The notes under the pieces: model-generated
Told to the model about the DNA's origin: nothing
What the model saw: the letters and a program-made list of their open reading frames with translations, nothing else
The model's database searches: none
In this document: piece by piece, positions 57,277-60,000 of the stretch
How the letters are laid out: every line of letters begins with the position of its first letter
Position numbering within the stretch: the stretch's first letter is position 1
From: Selaginella moellendorffii
Lineage: Eukaryota > Streptophyta > Lycopodiopsida > Selaginellales > Selaginellaceae
Direction: 5' to 3'
Length of the DNA: 60,000 nt
Assembly: GCF_000143415.4 (NCBI RefSeq)
Contig: NW_003314266.1
Location: forward strand, 3,420,398 to 3,480,397
Translations under genes and position numbers: made by a program

Positions 57277-57845
57277 TTAAGCAAACCTGTAGGATGGTAG
57301 TGGATATACCTAGAATGTATTTGAATATTCCAGGATATTTTACCTAGCTTAATCTTGTATTTATAATTTATAAACTTTCTGAAACCCTTTCTAATATATT
57401 ATTTTTTTATCCTATCATCTAATGGTACAATAAGATTAATCTTGTATTTAAAAATTACAAACATGCTTATAATTATAAACTTTATTTGATCAATTGAATT
57501 AATAAGTAAAAATAACACTACTATTAAGCAAACCAAGCATTGCTACATGAAAAGCATAGCAACTAATTTTTATTTAATTATTTTAATATTATATATTAGA
57601 TATATTTAAATAATTTGCTATGCATTGCATGTATTAATCTAATTGATATAAACATGTTCATAATTTATAAACACAAGATTAATTTTATTCCATATCAACC
57701 ATTAGATGGTAGAATAAAAAATAATATACTAGAAAGTGTTTAAGAAAGTTTATAAATTATAAACATGTTTATAAATTATAAATACAAGATTAATCTAAAT
57801 GAATAACAACTGTTAGATGGTAGAATATCCTAGGATATTCAAGCA
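57277..57845. mobile_element. Foldback MITE pair, second copy
   Basis: TTAAGCAAACC ends at 57277 and 57524-57534, with long inverted arms as in 45104-45694 (ATTAGATGGTAGAATAAAAAATA and its inverse). The right end is truncated at AATATTCAAGC. Confidence 0.78.
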
Positions 57846-57906
57846 AAGCTTTTATTTCAAAGAGACATCACACAACACACTTAGAATGATAAAATGATGA
57901 TAGACA

Positions 57907-58480
57907 TTATAAGACCGAATAGTAATACAAGGGAGGCATAAGACCACTATACCTACCTTCTACACTCCTTACACTCTTTTGTAATTGAGAGCTCCTCCGA
58001 TCTGCACAGGTAGATAAGGCTAGGGAGATCCTTCTCGGCCCAAGGAATCCCAGGGAATTGATCCCACAAGGCTGGAAGGCTGTGCAGTCGTATAGGACGT
58101 GAAAGGCGTCCTCTTCCTGGCGGGAGTACAAAGGAGGCAGTCTCAAGGTGCCAAGGTGTTCTAGTCCTTTCACTGCGAACCAGTGGGCCGAGCCTTGGTG
58201 ATAGACCCGTCCCACTGAATTCACTGTCAAGCAATAGATTTCATACTTGACAGCCATGAGCATTCTCTCGCCCCATGCTTGTTCCATCCACCAGGTGCAG
58301 TTGTCCATGGGACCTTGAATTATCTCCTTGATATCTAGCTTCGTAAATAAGACGTTGATAGCATGCATGGAGAGCTTGGTTTGGAGCTATGCTGTGTTCC
58401 AATGACATGTTTCATGCAAGGAGCTCCAATTGCCAGACCAAAATATTATATGGTATGAGACATTCCTCCTGCATAACTCT
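57907..58480 (-). pseudogene. LINE 3' relic, second copy
   Basis: Minus-strand frame of 153 codons with NVLFTKLDIKEIIQGPMDNC, WWMEQAWGERML, GRVYHQGSAHWFAVKGLEHL and AFHVLYDCTAF. It is less interrupted than the 45846 copy and shows the two halves in one frame. It has lost a base at PLWDQ and has no reverse transcriptase core attached. Confidence 0.68.
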
Positions 58481-58570
58481 GTCATAAGCATTTGATGAAA
58501 ACTATTGGAGGGAATATTACTTTTTTTTTCACATCATATTATTTAGTTTGTCGATCTCTAGATATTTTTG

Positions 58571-58905
58571 TAGAGGATTTAGAGGATCTTCACGTAGAGA
58601 TCACTGCCTCGAGGGACTGCTCTAAATCGCCGGTGGTTCTCAATGCACTCGTCAACATGTGCGAAGAGTTGTTCAAGGGGATGAAGGACAGGGGTGGACG
58701 ATTTTGATCTCCGCTTACGTCGAAGGTGTAGGCTCTACCACCGAATGATCCTGGAAGGACGAGGTGACGATGCTGGTGGTCATTGCCGCATGTTCGGCTA
58801 TGGAGTCACCCTAGTCACTGCTTTGACAGACTCTAAATTCTTCACGGACACGGCTGTGTGCATGTGATATTTCTGAACAGCTTAAAGGACGGTCCACTGT
58901 AAGTG
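58571..58905 (+). pseudogene. PPR-deacetylase fusion fragment, second copy
   Basis: HVEITASRDCSKSPVVLNAL then VNMCEELFKGMKDRG, followed by shifted frames and the same switch to the end of deacetylase exon 2 (CTTAAAGGACGGTCCACTGT). Several small deletions relative to 53440-53880 (for example AGTCCAGCCAACC is missing). Confidence 0.8.
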
Positions 58906-59026
58906 TAGCTCATCCTCTTTGTTTTCTTCTCCTGGAGGTAACATTGGTTTTAATGTTGAACTTGCAAATCGTCCATTTTAGAATTTGCGTACGCGAGCCC
59001 TCAACTTCCAAAAACTACGACGTCCA

Positions 59027-59208
59027 CTCCTCCAGACGCGGTTCTACTGTGATTTCCCCGCACATCCAAGTGACGAACGTTATGGTTTTGCGACACCAGC
59101 CACTATGAAGCCCACGCAGTGGAACTGTTAAGTGTTCTGTGGATTCCATGACGTTTTTAACCTTGCAACTCGTTGTTGAAGTTCCCGGAGGTGGAGTGAA
59201 CCATCAGC
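59027..59208 (+). pseudogene. Acetylornithine deacetylase fragments, set D
   Basis: 59032-59125 is most of exon 4 (CAGACGCGGTTCTACTGTGA ... CCCACGCAGTGGAACTG), then intron and the start of exon 5 (GTTCCCGGAGGTGGAGTGAA). The exon 4 frame is intact here, unlike the other sets. Confidence 0.85.
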
Positions 59209-59578
59209 ATGGAAGACGTGAGAGCCTTTGTCGCGTACCACCATTGGCATTCGCAAAGGTCTGTAATTTTTGCTCCTAGCTTCTCTTTTATTATATCAGA
59301 GGCATGTTTCCTACCAACGTACCAAGGAATCCTCGCACAATGCGAAAAGGATTTTTGACTGTCTTGAGTTATGGGCGCTGCTTGGATTTGTTTGAAAACT
59401 CCAGGACTGATTTCTATAAGTTTTATTCATTTTTCCAGCAGCGATATGGACAACGAGAACATGGGATTTCTTGAGAGGTCCAAGATGGTGGAGGTTACCG
59501 TTCCAGCTCAGGAAAGCAGCAGAACGCCACTCTCACTGGGACAAAGTATCTTGGACACTCCCACTGCTGTTGGAGGAT
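59209..59578 (+). CDS. Possible two-exon open frame starting at a deacetylase fragment
   Basis: ATG at 59209 begins MEDVRAFVAYHHWHSQ. A donor at about 59258 (AAAG/GTCTGT) can splice to CAG/CAGCGATATGG near 59440, giving MDNENMGFLERSKMVEVTV and PAQESSRTPLSLGQ to a stop at 59576-59578. Phases fit. No family is recognised, the start lies at the edge of deacetylase exon 5 sequence, and evidence is thin. It may be a piece of another scrambled gene. Confidence 0.3.
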
Positions 59579-59639
59579 AATTTGCAGGTCGATCCAAAGT
59601 ACGCGGAATTCTCTTTGCCAAGGGAGTGCGAGGACACGG

Positions 59640-60000
59640 TCTGAGGTAGGAACTCTCTATGCCTTCTTTTATTTTCTGACTACGAGTGAGAGCAGCGATT
59701 CGTAATCCATACTCTGTAAGCTTAGCATTATATACTCTGGATTGTGATTTCTTTGTCGCACATCATCTCTTAAAGCTCTATAGATACGATATATTTGTGC
59801 AGCGCTTCTGTCTGACTGTACTACGTTTTTCTTAGCAGCCTCTGGAGGTTGGTTGTTTCAAGGAAGAACCTTTGGAACTGATTATTTTTATTAAAAATTT
59901 GAGAACGATGGTGGGTCGTTCGAGCCTTGAGGTTAGCATATACCTTAAATTTGAAACATGTATGTCAGTTTTTATTGCCGCTATACAAGATTATGCCTTT
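59640..60000. other. End of window, nothing recognised
   Basis: AT-moderate sequence with no convincing gene or repeat. Confidence 0.5.

Larger units (their letters stand above)
53930..58560. repeat. Segmental duplication unit, right copy
   Basis: Order here: deacetylase fragments, F-box, foldback MITE, LINE relic. It repeats 42180-46520 in the same orientation (offset about 11.7 to 12.2 kb because of indels). Insertions specific to this copy include 54628-54830 and about 54907-54980. Confidence 0.88.

Overview
The window looks like nuclear DNA of a land plant, most likely an early-diverging one such as a lycophyte of the Selaginella type (inference). Three things point this way: a nuclear gene for plastid ribosomal protein L1 with a transit peptide, PILS, F-box, PPR and papain-type families together, and short introns (mostly 55-100 nt) with gene spacing as tight as 89 bp. 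A 976-base run of N at 26546-27521 marks an assembly gap.

Layout. 1-2866: the 3' part of a Ty1/Copia element (reverse transcriptase, RNase H, 3' LTR). A 1.25-kb non-autonomous LTR element in reverse orientation splits it, with its initiator-tRNA-Met primer site readable on the minus strand. 2867-16452: two direct copies of a 5.4-kb segment, each with PPR gene debris, a complete four-exon papain-like cysteine protease gene and AT-rich repeat DNA; a 2.7-kb AT-rich spacer and more PPR debris lie between them. 16453-26545: decayed AT-rich LTR elements, including a minus-strand Ty3/Gypsy relic with a mutated catalytic motif, a GC-richer repeat with a minisatellite, and a large dinucleotide block at the gap. 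27522-29399 is AT-rich and empty.

29400-42161 is a compact gene island with seven gene models: plastid ribosomal protein L1 (-), a four-exon small protein (-), a Ser-rich protein with a 26-nt exon (+), a double zinc-finger protein (-), a plant protein of unknown function (+), a PILS auxin carrier (+) and acetylornithine deacetylase (+). Splice phases close exactly in every model. Some neighbours share short divergent or convergent spacers.

42162-60000 is a scrambled, duplicated region. It holds at least five partial, intron-retaining fragments of the acetylornithine deacetylase gene next door, three related F-box genes (one broken), PPR fragments fused to deacetylase sequence, an inverted piece of the cysteine protease gene, LINE relics, a foldback MITE family, and one apparently intact secreted proline-rich protein gene. 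A 4.3-4.6 kb unit (deacetylase fragments, F-box, foldback MITE, LINE relic) occurs twice, at about 42.2-46.5 kb and 53.9-58.5 kb.

No new enzymatic system is evident. The most unusual content is the local gene-fragment shuffling centred on the deacetylase gene, the nested reverse LTR element, and several gene models that single-ORF views miss.
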